A DNA stretch of 8,135 bases from Chromatiales bacterium (GCA_024641465.1 JAHEDB010000085.1:1-8135); one strand, 5' to 3'. Positions 1 to 7,374 are shown, counted from the stretch's first letter. Notes: a model not told the origin generated them from the sequence alone. Numbers and translations: made by a program.

Positions 1-495
1 GTCAAGGCCGATGATTACTGGTTTGTCGGGCCAGACAATGGTCTGTTTAATGTCCTCGCCAGACGTGCGATCGTTTTGCAATGGTGGGATATCATCTGGC
101 GCCCGGATAATTTATCGAATACATTTCATGGCCGTGATATTTTCGCGCCCGTGGCTGCTATGTTGGCAAACGGCAAGATGTACGATGCACGGGAGGAACG
201 ACAGGCACGGGACAGAATCCTGCCAGACTGGGAGGATGACCTGGCAGAGATTTTATATATTGATCACTACGGCAACTGCATGACGGGCGTTCGTGCCTCA
301 TCGCTTAGTGAACAAACCAGAGTAGAAATTGCAAATCAATCACTGGTAAAGGTAAAGACATTTTCCGATATGCCCGAGGGGCATCCATTCTGGTTCGAGA
401 ACTCATCCGGCCTGGTTGAGCTTGCCATGAACAGGGCAAACATCAGCAAAAAATTCGGGCTGGTGGAAGGCAATACGGTCGAATTCAATTGCTAA
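1..495 (+). CDS. SAM hydroxide adenosyltransferase (DUF62 family), C-terminal part
   Basis: This is the last 164 codons of a gene whose start lies left of the window; the frame is open from base 1 to TAA at 493-495. Family members are usually about 260-280 residues, so roughly 100 N-terminal residues are missing. Family enzymes cleave S-adenosylmethionine with water or hydroxide to give adenosine and methionine; they are related to the SAM fluorinase and chlorinase. Visible family motifs, in fragment numbering, are VGPDNGL at 9-15, TFHGRDIFAPVAA at 41-53, IDHYGNCMTG at about 87-96 near the start of the C-terminal barrel, and FWFENSSGLVELAMNRA near 130-146. The histidine of FHGRD corresponds to the residue usually listed in the catalytic Asp-Arg-His triad; the other two would lie in the missing half. 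A halogenase is unlikely because the overall pattern is that of the widespread hydrolase-type group. The physiological role of this family is still unclear. The last four bases overlap the end of the convergent DUF3047 gene. Confidence 0.88.
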   Translation, partial: VKADDYWFVGPDNGLFNVLARRAIVLQWWDIIWRPDNLSNTFHGRDIFAPVAAMLANGKMYDAREERQARDRILPDWEDDLAEILYIDHYGNCMTGVRASSLSEQTRVEIANQSLVKVKTFSDMPEGHPFWFENSSGLVELAMNRANISKKFGLVEGNTVEFNC

Positions 496-513
496 TGAGA
501 CTTTTCTTTAGCA
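490..513. other. Imperfect hairpin spanning two overlapping stop codons
   Basis: TGCTAA (490-495) is the exact inverse complement of TTAGCA (508-513), with a 12-base loop that may pair a little further (AGA 498-500 with TCT 505-507). The left arm holds both stops: TAA of the plus-strand gene at 493-495 and TAG of the minus-strand gene at 492-494. No run of T follows on either strand, so it is not a standard rho-independent terminator. It could still mark the transcript ends of this tightly convergent pair, or be a chance pairing. Confidence 0.3.
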
Positions 514-1262
514 TGAAAGGTGATGTCACCATACCAGGCAGTGGCTGATTCTCTGGTATTATCTGTATCTGTCATTATGGCAATACCAGTGATATTCCCC
601 GGTGGCTCACCAAATGCCTGTAGGTAGTCCTGGTAGATATTCCGTTCTTCTGTCAACCACTGTTTCGTTTTCTCCTTACCACTTTGTACCACGATCATTT
701 TTACGCGCGTACTGTATGCATTGGCGACTCGTGTGCCGACCGGGGCATGACTGCCCCAGACATAATTGATTACCGCCAGTGGTGGTGGTTTATTATGCAA
801 CAAGCTATAGAGTCGGTATTTTAGCCGCTCCGACCCGATGAGTCGTTGTGGGTCATAGTCAAAAGCGACATAGATTCGTGCCGGGTAATCATCCCCCTCT
901 TTGGTCATGACGTTGCCCCCGGCCAGGACATTCTCGATCTTCCAGTTCCACTTCAGGATGGGGTACTTTTCAGGGGATAACACGAATGGTTTGAACAGAC
1001 CTGATGCACTGGCATGACTAATGGCCTTGACTGCCGTTATGTTTTCATCACGAGACAGAAAGTAGGCTGTCTTATTCTGTATGCTATCAAAATCGAGCGA
1101 TTGCCAGCCGGTCGGTTTGATATCAGTGATTTTCATGGCAGAAAAGATGGCGATGGGGATCGTATCCGGTTCATTAGCGGCAGTGGCAGGAATCGGAAAC
1201 AAAGCGATAAATGTTAGGTATAGACTCGCCAGGGTGTTAGTCTTTGCCGTGTATTTATTCAT
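492..1262 (-). CDS. Exported DUF3047 family protein
   Basis: A 256-residue protein of unknown function that matches the DUF3047 pattern along most of its length. Residues 1-28 look like a Sec signal peptide (a short basic start, a hydrophobic run LASLYLTFIALF, and likely cleavage after the alanine of PATA), so the mature protein is probably periplasmic. Family-like motifs are YPILKWNWKI at 100-109, GDDYPARIYV at 123-132, NYVWG at 166-170, RNIYQDYLQAFGE at 207-219, MTDTDNT at 230-236 and YGDITF at 244-249. Together they suggest a single beta-rich domain. The start is chosen because it supplies the signal peptide; no strong Shine-Dalgarno sequence is visible upstream. A good sigma-70-type promoter lies upstream. 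The gene is divergent from the VanZ fusion gene and converges with the SAM adenosyltransferase, overlapping its stop by four bases. The family assignment is from recognition of the motifs; the biochemical role is unknown. Confidence 0.87.
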   Translation of the reverse strand: MNKYTAKTNTLASLYLTFIALFPIPATAANEPDTIPIAIFSAMKITDIKPTGWQSLDFDSIQNKTAYFLSRDENITAVKAISHASASGLFKPFVLSPEKYPILKWNWKIENVLAGGNVMTKEGDDYPARIYVAFDYDPQRLIGSERLKYRLYSLLHNKPPPLAVINYVWGSHAPVGTRVANAYSTRVKMIVVQSGKEKTKQWLTEERNIYQDYLQAFGEPPGNITGIAIMTDTDNTRESATAWYGDITFHAKEKSH

Positions 1263-1298
1263 CTGGTTGATGTTCTTGTCGTAAATAAACAGGATACA

Positions 1299-1327
1299 AT
1301 CAAACTATTGTAGCTTCTATATGTCAA
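1299..1327 (-). promoter_or_regulatory. Sigma-70-type promoter for the DUF3047 gene
   Basis: Read on the minus strand, a perfect -35 box TTGACA (1322-1327) is followed after exactly 17 bases by TTTGAT (1299-1304), which matches four of six bases of the -10 consensus. Transcription would start near 1292, giving a leader of about 30 bases before the ATG at 1262. It lies in the 109-base gap shared with the divergent VanZ fusion gene. For the plus direction I see only a weak -10 candidate (TACAAT, 1295-1300) without a matching -35. Confidence 0.5.
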
Positions 1328-1371
1328 GGTGGCGGTCCCTTCCTGGGGACGGATTCTGATGTGGACTATTC

Positions 1372-2316
1372 GTGAAAATAACATTTAATCTCAAGTTCTA
1401 TTCAGTGGCTCTGCTCTGGAGTGGCTTGTTATTTCTGCTGTTTATTGCTGAGAGTAATGTATTTGCCACCCGTTCCTGGACGCATCTGTGGAATCTTGGG
1501 CATATTCCATTATTTTTATTTGTCGGTTTTTGTGTGTTTAATTACTTTCCTGGTTTCGAAGAGAAAGGTTTGCCGCAGCAGTTATTGTTGATGGTGATAA
1601 TTGCCTTTTTGGCAGGCTCAAGCATCGAGATTGTACAGTCGTTCGTGGGAAGAGATGCAAGCTTACAGGATGTTACGCTGGATGTTATAGGCGGTGTTAT
1701 GTCCGTGCTGTTATTTTCACAACAGATCCGACAGTCGGATTTTTACAAACGGGTGCTTAGTAGTTGTTTGTTTGCGATGCTTCTGCTGTTTGTTTCCTGG
1801 CCGTTTGTAACTTCGCTGTGGGATGAGTCTCGGGCACTGACGGAGTTTCCGCTGTTGGCGGGCTTCGAGCATGATCGCGAACTTAAACGATGGACCAGTA
1901 TAGAAAAAATGGAAATTACCGAAGAGCTTGCGAAGAGCGGACGGGCATCTCTCAGGGTGGATCTGACGCCACGGGCTTATTCCGGGATAGAGCTGGAATA
2001 TTTTCCGAGCGACTGGTCTGGTTACCGGGAGCTGGTGTTTTATGTCCTGTATCCGGAAAAGGGCCAGCTCATCCTCACCGTGAGTATTTTTGATGATAAG
2101 CATCGGGCTCATCGATTTTCCTATTTTGATCGATATACGAAACAATTTCCTTTGCATTCAGGCTGGAATGAGGTGAGGGTTCCACTTGATGCGGTGAAAA
2201 ATGCACCCAGGAAACGGACCATGGATATGACCCATGTAGACGGTTTAAGGTTATTTGTCGCTCGGTCCCGTAAAAGACAGTCCATCTATATTGATGATGT
2301 CAGGTTGGCAAACTGA
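1372..2316 (+). CDS. VanZ-like membrane protein with C-terminal carbohydrate-binding-like domain
   Basis: A 314-residue two-part protein. Residues 1-150 form a VanZ-like membrane domain with about five hydrophobic segments (near 8-27, 42-59, 70-90, 100-116 and 127-146). It carries the family's typical polar positions: H44 in the second segment, E86 and Q89 in SSIEIVQS, then R94, S97, D100 and D104 before a Gly-Gly pair. Residues 155-314 are soluble and look like a galactose-binding or CBM11/CIA30-type beta-sandwich, with RASLRVDL (181-188), SGYRELVFYV (206-215), HSGWNEVRVPL (252-262) and a closing IYIDDVRL (305-312). With the N-terminus inside, five segments would place this domain in the periplasm. 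VanZ takes its name from a teicoplanin-resistance gene, but most homologues have no known function, and a resistance role should not be assumed. The start is GTG at 1372: an in-frame TGA at 1357-1359 rules out anything further upstream, and the first membrane segment begins at once. The ribosome binding site is weak. Confidence 0.85.
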   Translation: MKITFNLKFYSVALLWSGLLFLLFIAESNVFATRSWTHLWNLGHIPLFLFVGFCVFNYFPGFEEKGLPQQLLLMVIIAFLAGSSIEIVQSFVGRDASLQDVTLDVIGGVMSVLLFSQQIRQSDFYKRVLSSCLFAMLLLFVSWPFVTSLWDESRALTEFPLLAGFEHDRELKRWTSIEKMEITEELAKSGRASLRVDLTPRAYSGIELEYFPSDWSGYRELVFYVLYPEKGQLILTVSIFDDKHRAHRFSYFDRYTKQFPLHSGWNEVRVPLDAVKNAPRKRTMDMTHVDGLRLFVARSRKRQSIYIDDVRLAN

Positions 2317-2350
2317 ACACATACTGAGTTTCATTTATGCTTCGCACCGA

Positions 2351-2382
2351 CAAGCTGGTCTGTTTCAGCCTGTTTTCTTTTT
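2351..2382 (+). terminator. Possible rho-independent terminator of the VanZ fusion gene
   Basis: CAAGCTG (2351-2357) pairs with CAGCCTG (2366-2372), seven positions with one mismatch, across an eight-base loop. A T-rich run (TTTTCTTTTT, 2373-2382) follows directly. The hairpin starts 35 bases after the plus-strand stop and runs into the last codons of the convergent uvrA. The stem is weak, so efficiency is uncertain. Confidence 0.4.
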
Positions 2383-5268
2383 AGTACTCTTGTTTCGCTC
2401 CAGCAAGGGTTGCAGATACTGTCCGGTATAGGATGTCTTGACCTTGACGATATCTTCTGGCGTGCCGGTACAGACTACAGTGCCACCCTTGTTGCCCCCT
2501 TCCGGTCCCATGTCGATGACCCAGTCCGTAGTTTTGATGACATCGAGATTATGTTCGATCACGACGATGGTATTGCCGTGATCGCGCAGGCGGTGTAACA
2601 CCGCGAGCAGTTGTTCGATATCGTAAAAATGCAGGCCGGTGGTGGGTTCGTCGAGGATGTAGAGGGTATTGCCGGTGTCTCGCTTGGAGAGTTCGCGCGA
2701 CAGCTTGACGCGTTGTGCCTCGCCGCCCGACAGGGTGGTGGCATTCTGTCCCAGCTTGATATAACTCAGGCCGACATCCATCAGGGTCTGCAACTTGCGA
2801 TGCACCACGGGAATGGAACTAAAAAACGCCAGAGCATCCTCCACGGTCATATCGAGGATCTGTTGAATGTTCAGGCCCTTGAATTTGATCTCAAGGGTTT
2901 CGCGGTTATAGCGTTTGCCCTTGCAGACATCACAGGGCACGTAGATGTCGGGCAGGAAGTGCATCTCGACCTTGATGACCCCATCTCCCTGGCAGGCCTC
3001 GCAGCGACCACCCTTGACGTTGAAGCTGAAACGCCCGGGGCCATAGCCGCGGGAGCGGGCCTCCTGGGTGCCGGCAAAGATTTCGCGGATCGGGGTGAAC
3101 AGGCCGGTATAGGTGGCCGGGTTAGAGCGGGGTGTACGACCGATGGGGCTTTGATCGATATCCACCACCTTGTCGAACTGCTCCAGGCCGAGCACGGCCT
3201 TGCACGGTGCCGGGTCCTGCGAGGCATTATTGAGTTCGATGGCGGCGTGTCGGTACAGGGTGTCATTAATCAGGGTCGATTTGCCGGAACCGGACACACC
3301 GGTGATAGCGGTCATCAGGCCGACGGGGATATCGACGTCGACATTCCGCAGGTTATTGCCGCTGGCCTGTTTGATACTGAGGATGCGCTTGGGGTCACGG
3401 GGAACTCGTTTGGTAGGGACGGCAATGGTCTTTTTACCGGACAGGTACTGGCCTGTTAAAGATTTGGGATTATTCATCACCTGTTTGGGTGTCCCCTGGG
3501 CGACGATTTCGCCACCGTGCACTCCTGCGCCGGGACCGATGTCGACCACATAGTCGGCGCTGAGGATGGCCTCTTCATCGTGTTCGACGACGATCACGGT
3601 GTTGCCGAGGTCGCGTAAATAGGTGAGGGTGTGTAACAGCCGGGTGTTATCACGCTGATGCAGCCCGATCGAGGGTTCATCGAGGATATACATGACCCCC
3701 ACCAGCCCGGCGCCGATCTGGCTGGCGAGACGGATGCGTTGTGCCTCGCCCCCGGACAGGGTATCGGCGCTGCGGTCCAGGGTCAGGTAGTCCAGGCCGA
3801 CATTGACCAGGAAGTCGAGGCGCTGGCCGATCTCTTTCACCACCTTGGAGGCGATCTCGCCGCGTCGGCCGGGCAGACTGAGGGTCTTAAAAAATTCCTG
3901 TGCGGCCTCAACCGGCATGGCCGTGACCTCGGGCAGTGATTTATTCAATACAAAGACATGTCGGGCGCTGCGATTGAGGCGGGTGCCGTGGCAATCGGGG
4001 CAGGCCTGGTGACTCATGTACTTGGTCAGCTCTTCACGCACCACATTTGATTCCGTATCCCGATAGCGGCGTTGCATGTTGGGGATAACACCCTCGAAGG
4101 GTTGTAGTTTGGTGTACTTGCTGCCCTGATCATTGAGATAGGTAAATTTGATCTCTTCCTCGCCGCTGCCATACAGCACGATGTCCTGGATCTTCTTCGG
4201 CAGTTTGTAAAAGGGTTTTTCCATGTCGAAGCCATAGTGCTTCGCGAGTGAGGTCAGCATCTGGAAATAGTACATGGTGCGCCGGTCCCAGCCGCGGATC
4301 GCGCCACTGGCCAGCCCAATCTCTGGCTGGGAGACGACCCGCGCCGGGTCGAAGAACTGGTGGATCCCCAGGCCATCACAGGTCGGGCAGGCACCGGCCG
4401 GGTTATTAAAAGAGAACAGGCGGGGTTCGAGTTCGGTGAGTGAGTAGCCGCACACCGGACAGGCGAAGCGGGCCGAGAACACGATGTCTTTCTGATCTCG
4501 TCGGTCGCTACGCACATCCGTGTGCTCTCGCGACACTAGTACATCCTGTACGTCGTCCATATACGCGACACGGGCGATACCATCGGCCAGCGTGATTGCG
4601 GTCTCGAAGGAATCGGCCAGGCGTTGTTGCAGGTCGTCACGCACCTTGAAGCGATCGACTATCACCTCAATCGTGTGTTTCTTGCGCAGGTCCAGTTCAG
4701 GGGCGGAATCGAGTTCGAAGACCTCGCCATCAATGCGCGCCCGCACAAAGCCCTCGGCGCGCAGTTTATCCAGCAATTGTTCATGTTCCCCCTTGCGGGC
4801 CTCCACCACCGGCGCGAGCAGCATCAGTCGGGTGCCTTCCGGCATGGTCAGGATCTGGTCCACCATCTGGCTGATGGTCTGGGCCTCGAGGGTGATGTCA
4901 TGGTCGGGGCAGCGGGGGTCACCGGCGCGGGCGTACAACAGACGCAGGTAATCGTAAATCTCGGTGATGGTGCCGACGGTGGAACGCGGGTTGTGTGAGG
5001 TGGATTTCTGCTCGATGGAGATGGCGGGAGAGAGTCCTTCGATATGGTCCACATCGGGTTTTTCCATCATCGACAGGAACTGCCGGGCATAGGCCGACAG
5101 GGATTCGACATAACGCCGTTGACCCTCGGCATAGATGGTGTCAAAGGCGAGTGAGGACTTACCCGAGCCGGACAGGCCGGTGACCACGATGAGTTTGTCA
5201 CGTGGCAGGTCAATGTCGATATTCTTGAGATTGTGGGTACGCGCCCCACGGATGTGAATAGTATCCAT
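2365..5268 (-). CDS. uvrA: UvrABC excinuclease subunit A
   Basis: The DNA damage-recognition ATPase of nucleotide excision repair; a UvrA dimer loads UvrB at bulky lesions in the cytoplasm. At 967 residues it is somewhat longer than the E. coli protein (940). Both ABC-type ATPase halves are complete. The first has Walker A GLSGSGKSS (31-39), signature LSGGEAQ (504-510) and Walker B ending YILDEPS (527-533). The second has GVSGSGKST (657-665), LSGGEAQ (846-852) and YILDEPT (870-876). Zinc modules are C270/C273/C294/C297 and C756/C759/C779/C782. The N-terminus (MDTIHIRGARTHNLKNI) matches other UvrA proteins, fixing the start, although no strong Shine-Dalgarno sequence precedes it. Two differences from E. 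coli are an extra charged stretch of about 17 residues just before the first zinc module (around 244-261) and a short basic tail, KSTKKKTG. It is transcribed away from the MFS gene; a probable promoter lies upstream. Confidence 0.99.
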   Translation of the reverse strand: MDTIHIRGARTHNLKNIDIDLPRDKLIVVTGLSGSGKSSLAFDTIYAEGQRRYVESLSAYARQFLSMMEKPDVDHIEGLSPAISIEQKSTSHNPRSTVGTITEIYDYLRLLYARAGDPRCPDHDITLEAQTISQMVDQILTMPEGTRLMLLAPVVEARKGEHEQLLDKLRAEGFVRARIDGEVFELDSAPELDLRKKHTIEVIVDRFKVRDDLQQRLADSFETAITLADGIARVAYMDDVQDVLVSREHTDVRSDRRDQKDIVFSARFACPVCGYSLTELEPRLFSFNNPAGACPTCDGLGIHQFFDPARVVSQPEIGLASGAIRGWDRRTMYYFQMLTSLAKHYGFDMEKPFYKLPKKIQDIVLYGSGEEEIKFTYLNDQGSKYTKLQPFEGVIPNMQRRYRDTESNVVREELTKYMSHQACPDCHGTRLNRSARHVFVLNKSLPEVTAMPVEAAQEFFKTLSLPGRRGEIASKVVKEIGQRLDFLVNVGLDYLTLDRSADTLSGGEAQRIRLASQIGAGLVGVMYILDEPSIGLHQRDNTRLLHTLTYLRDLGNTVIVVEHDEEAILSADYVVDIGPGAGVHGGEIVAQGTPKQVMNNPKSLTGQYLSGKKTIAVPTKRVPRDPKRILSIKQASGNNLRNVDVDIPVGLMTAITGVSGSGKSTLINDTLYRHAAIELNNASQDPAPCKAVLGLEQFDKVVDIDQSPIGRTPRSNPATYTGLFTPIREIFAGTQEARSRGYGPGRFSFNVKGGRCEACQGDGVIKVEMHFLPDIYVPCDVCKGKRYNRETLEIKFKGLNIQQILDMTVEDALAFFSSIPVVHRKLQTLMDVGLSYIKLGQNATTLSGGEAQRVKLSRELSKRDTGNTLYILDEPTTGLHFYDIEQLLAVLHRLRDHGNTIVVIEHNLDVIKTTDWVIDMGPEGGNKGGTVVCTGTPEDIVKVKTSYTGQYLQPLLERNKSTKKKTG

Positions 5269-5295
5269 CGATGATTTTTCGTTTAGCAGAACAAC

Positions 5296-5311
5296 CTGTT
5301 AATATACGCTG
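5296..5311. promoter_or_regulatory. Degenerate LexA (SOS) box candidate upstream of uvrA
   Basis: The stretch reads CTGT, eight AT-rich bases (TAATATAC), then GCTG. The gammaproteobacterial LexA site is CTGT-N8-ACAG, so one half-site is perfect, the spacing is right, and the other half has two mismatches. It overlaps the predicted uvrA -10, where a repressor would be expected to act, and uvrA is LexA-controlled in E. coli. The two mismatches make the call tentative. Confidence 0.3.
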
Positions 5312-5330
5312 CCGGCTACCTCGGAGGCAA
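5301..5330 (-). promoter_or_regulatory. Probable uvrA promoter
   Basis: On the minus strand, TTGCCT (5325-5330) and TATATT (5301-5306) are separated by 18 bases. The -10 matches five of six consensus bases and the -35 matches three, including the important TTG. The start of transcription would fall near 5294, about 25 bases before the uvrA ATG. This is the best promoter-like pair in the uvrA/MFS divergent region. Confidence 0.42.
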
Positions 5331-5412
5331 AGCCAGGATGGGTAAATAAACCATCTCTAGGCCAATTTGTTCAAACCTTATAGATTTAACAGATTTTCAT
5401 GGTGGGATTTCC

Positions 5413-6786
5413 TTGAAGGATTTAGCAGATCAAATGACCTCCGGTGAGCGTCGGGCCGCCGTGTCGCTGGCGATGGTGTTTGCCGTGCGGATGCTGGGTT
5501 TGTTTATGATCCTGCCGACCTTTGCCCTGTATGCGACGCATCTGGTGGGCTACACCCCGATGCTGGCCGGACTTGCCATCGGTATCTATGGTCTGAGTCA
5601 GAGCGTGTTACAGATCCCCATGGGGATGCTCTCGGACCGGATCGGCCGCAAACCGGTGATCATCGGCGGTTTGCTGGTATTTGCCGTGGGCAGTGTGGTC
5701 GCAGCGATGGCCGACTCGGTGTATGGCGTGATCGCCGGCCGGGCCCTGCAAGGGGCGGGGGCGATCGCCAGCACCGTGATGGCCCTGGCGGCGGACCTGA
5801 CCCGCGAAGACCAGCGCATGAAGGTCATGGCCATGATCGGCATGAGTATCGGCATGTCCTTCGCCCTGGCGTTGATTGTCGGGCCGATGTTGCACGGCCT
5901 GTTCGGGGTGGCCGGGATTTTCTGGTTCACGGCCGCTCTGGCCCTGTTTGGGATTGCCCTGGTGGTGTTGCGGGTCCCCAATCCGGTGGTGAGCCGTTTT
6001 CATCGCGATACCAATGTCGATCCCGGCCTGTTCAAGAAGGCCCTTACCGACAGACAACTGCTGCGCCTCGACCTCGGGGTGTTGATCCTGCACATGATCA
6101 TGACCGCCACCTTCATGTCCATCCCCCTGATCCTCAAACAACAAATGGGCCTGGCCGCCGCAGACCACTGGCGGGTTTATCTGCCGGTGCTGATCCTGTC
6201 GGTAGTGCTGATTCTGCCAATGGTGATCCAGGCCGAACGGAAACGGATCGTCAAGCAGATCCTCATCGGCGCGGTGCTGGGCCTGGGCCTGGCCTGTACC
6301 GGGATGTATATCTGGCATCAGAGCCTGGGTGTGCTGGTGTTGATGCTGGTGCTGTTTTTCTCTGCCTTCAACCTGCTCGAGGCCAGCCTGCCGTCACTGG
6401 TGGCCAAGATTGCCCCGGCGGCCCATAAGGGCACGGCCATGGGGGCCTTTTCTTCCTCCCAGTTTCTGGGGGCCTTTCTGGGCGGGCTCAGTGGCGGCTG
6501 GTTGAGCCAGGAATATGGCCTGGCCGGGGTATTTCTGGGCAATGCGCTACTGGCGGGTGTCTGGCTGGTGTTTGCCTTCACCATGCAGGAGCCCGGCTAT
6601 CTCAGCAGCTATCTACTGCGGGTAGGCGAGGTCGATGCCGAGCAGGCCGAAGACCTGGTGAGTCGTTTGAGTGCGGTCAAAGGGGTTGAAGAGGCCGTGG
6701 TCATCCCGGCAGACGGGGTCGCCTATCTCAAGGTCGATAAACGCACCCTGGATCAACACGCCCTGGCGGCATTCTCATCCCCCTGA
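5413..6786 (+). CDS. yajR: MFS transporter of the YajR type with C-terminal ferredoxin-like domain
   Basis: A 457-residue inner-membrane transporter of the major facilitator superfamily, presumably a proton-coupled exporter; the substrate of this group is not established. It resembles E. coli YajR (about 454 residues) along its whole length. The N-terminus has MTSGERRA (8-15). Motif A is GMLSDRIGRK (71-80), followed by GRALQGAGA (109-117) and a second-half stretch KGTAMGAFSSSQFLG (329-343). Twelve membrane segments fit between about residues 15 and 385. Residues 390-457 form a soluble tail with the YajR-type YAM pattern, including SRLSAVKGVEEAVVIP (407-422) and VAYLKVDKRTLDQ (426-438). The start is TTG at 5413, preceded by GGTGGGA five bases upstream; ATG at 5434 (M8) is an alternative but has a poorly spaced ribosome site. 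The gene is divergent from uvrA and lies 68 bases before ssb on the same strand. Confidence 0.93.
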   Translation: MKDLADQMTSGERRAAVSLAMVFAVRMLGLFMILPTFALYATHLVGYTPMLAGLAIGIYGLSQSVLQIPMGMLSDRIGRKPVIIGGLLVFAVGSVVAAMADSVYGVIAGRALQGAGAIASTVMALAADLTREDQRMKVMAMIGMSIGMSFALALIVGPMLHGLFGVAGIFWFTAALALFGIALVVLRVPNPVVSRFHRDTNVDPGLFKKALTDRQLLRLDLGVLILHMIMTATFMSIPLILKQQMGLAAADHWRVYLPVLILSVVLILPMVIQAERKRIVKQILIGAVLGLGLACTGMYIWHQSLGVLVLMLVLFFSAFNLLEASLPSLVAKIAPAAHKGTAMGAFSSSQFLGAFLGGLSGGWLSQEYGLAGVFLGNALLAGVWLVFAFTMQEPGYLSSYLLRVGEVDAEQAEDLVSRLSAVKGVEEAVVIPADGVAYLKVDKRTLDQHALAAFSSP

Positions 6787-6854
6787 GCGGGAAAGCATAG
6801 TATGATAGTCTCCTGATTTAGCGTAATAACACCGTATATTGTAAGGGGATAGTA

Positions 6855-7319
6855 ATGGCAAGGGGCGTAAATAAAGTCATATTGATAGGCAACCTGGGGC
6901 GTGACCCGGAGATTCGTTATATGCCAAATGGTGGTGCAGTGGCCAATCTGGCCCTGGCAACCTCCGAGGCCTGGAAGGACAAGACCACCGGCGAGCAACA
7001 GGAAAAGACCGAGTGGCACCGGGTCATCCTGTTCCGGCGCCTGGCCGAGATTGCCGGGGAATATCTGAAGAAGGGCTCCAAGGTCTATATCGAAGGCAAA
7101 TTGCAGACCCGTAAGTGGCAGGATAACCAGGGCCAGGATCGCTACACCACCGAGATTATCGGTAATGAGCTACAGATGCTGGATGGACGTGGCGGCGCTG
7201 CCGGTGGTGGCAGTTATAATTCCGCTCCCACCTCAGCACCGCAGTCATCGAATCATCAGATGAACGATATGCCCGATATGGTACCCGCAGGTGATTTTGA
7301 CGATGACATCCCATTCTAG
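6855..7319 (+). CDS. ssb: Single-stranded DNA-binding protein
   Basis: A 154-residue cytoplasmic protein that coats single-stranded DNA as a homotetramer in replication, recombination and repair. The OB-fold covers roughly residues 1-112. The aromatic DNA-contact residues of E. coli SSB occur at the same numbers: W40, W54, F60 and W88; H55, important for tetramer stability, is also kept. A short Gly/Ser/Pro/Gln-rich linker (about 112-145) leads to the acidic tip DFDDDIPF (147-154), which recruits partner proteins. The tail is shorter than in E. coli (178 residues in total), and the difference lies in the linker. A good Shine-Dalgarno AAGGGG (6842-6847) sits seven bases before the ATG. It probably shares transcription with the MFS gene or uses a promoter of its own in the 68-base gap; a strong terminator follows the stop. 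Confidence 0.98.
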   Translation: MARGVNKVILIGNLGRDPEIRYMPNGGAVANLALATSEAWKDKTTGEQQEKTEWHRVILFRRLAEIAGEYLKKGSKVYIEGKLQTRKWQDNQGQDRYTTEIIGNELQMLDGRGGAAGGGSYNSAPTSAPQSSNHQMNDMPDMVPAGDFDDDIPF

Positions 7320-7347
7320 ACAGGGCCTGACTCAAAATAGATAACAG

Positions 7348-7374
7348 ATCCCCGCGTTGGCGGGGATTTTTTTT
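7348..7374 (+). terminator. Rho-independent terminator after ssb
   Basis: A perfect eight-base-pair stem, ATCCCCGC (7348-7355) with GCGGGGAT (7360-7367), closes a GTTG tetraloop. A continuous run of eight T (7367-7374) begins at the last stem base. It starts 28 bases after the ssb stop and isolates ssb from the small downstream gene. Confidence 0.93.

Noticed and set aside
2611..3459. Long open frame of 282 codons on the plus strand inside uvrA
   Set aside because: It lies fully antisense to strongly conserved uvrA sequence. Its translation has no recognisable motif and it is explained by GC-rich codon use of uvrA. Shorter antisense frames across uvrA are rejected for the same reason.
5337..5355. 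GATGG/CCATC inverted repeat in the uvrA/MFS intergenic region
   Set aside because: Five base pairs around a nine-base loop is within chance and matches no operator known to me.
5608..6318. 236-codon minus-strand frame inside the MFS gene, rich in His, Gln and Asp
   Set aside because: It is a mirror of hydrophobic codons in the transporter, has no ribosome site or family resemblance, and the sense gene is certain.
6787..6854. Promoter for ssb in the gap after the MFS gene (TATGAT at 6801-6806, TATATT at 6835-6840)
   Set aside because: TATGAT has no -35 at a suitable distance, and TATATT would start transcription at the ribosome site. A separate promoter is possible but not shown.
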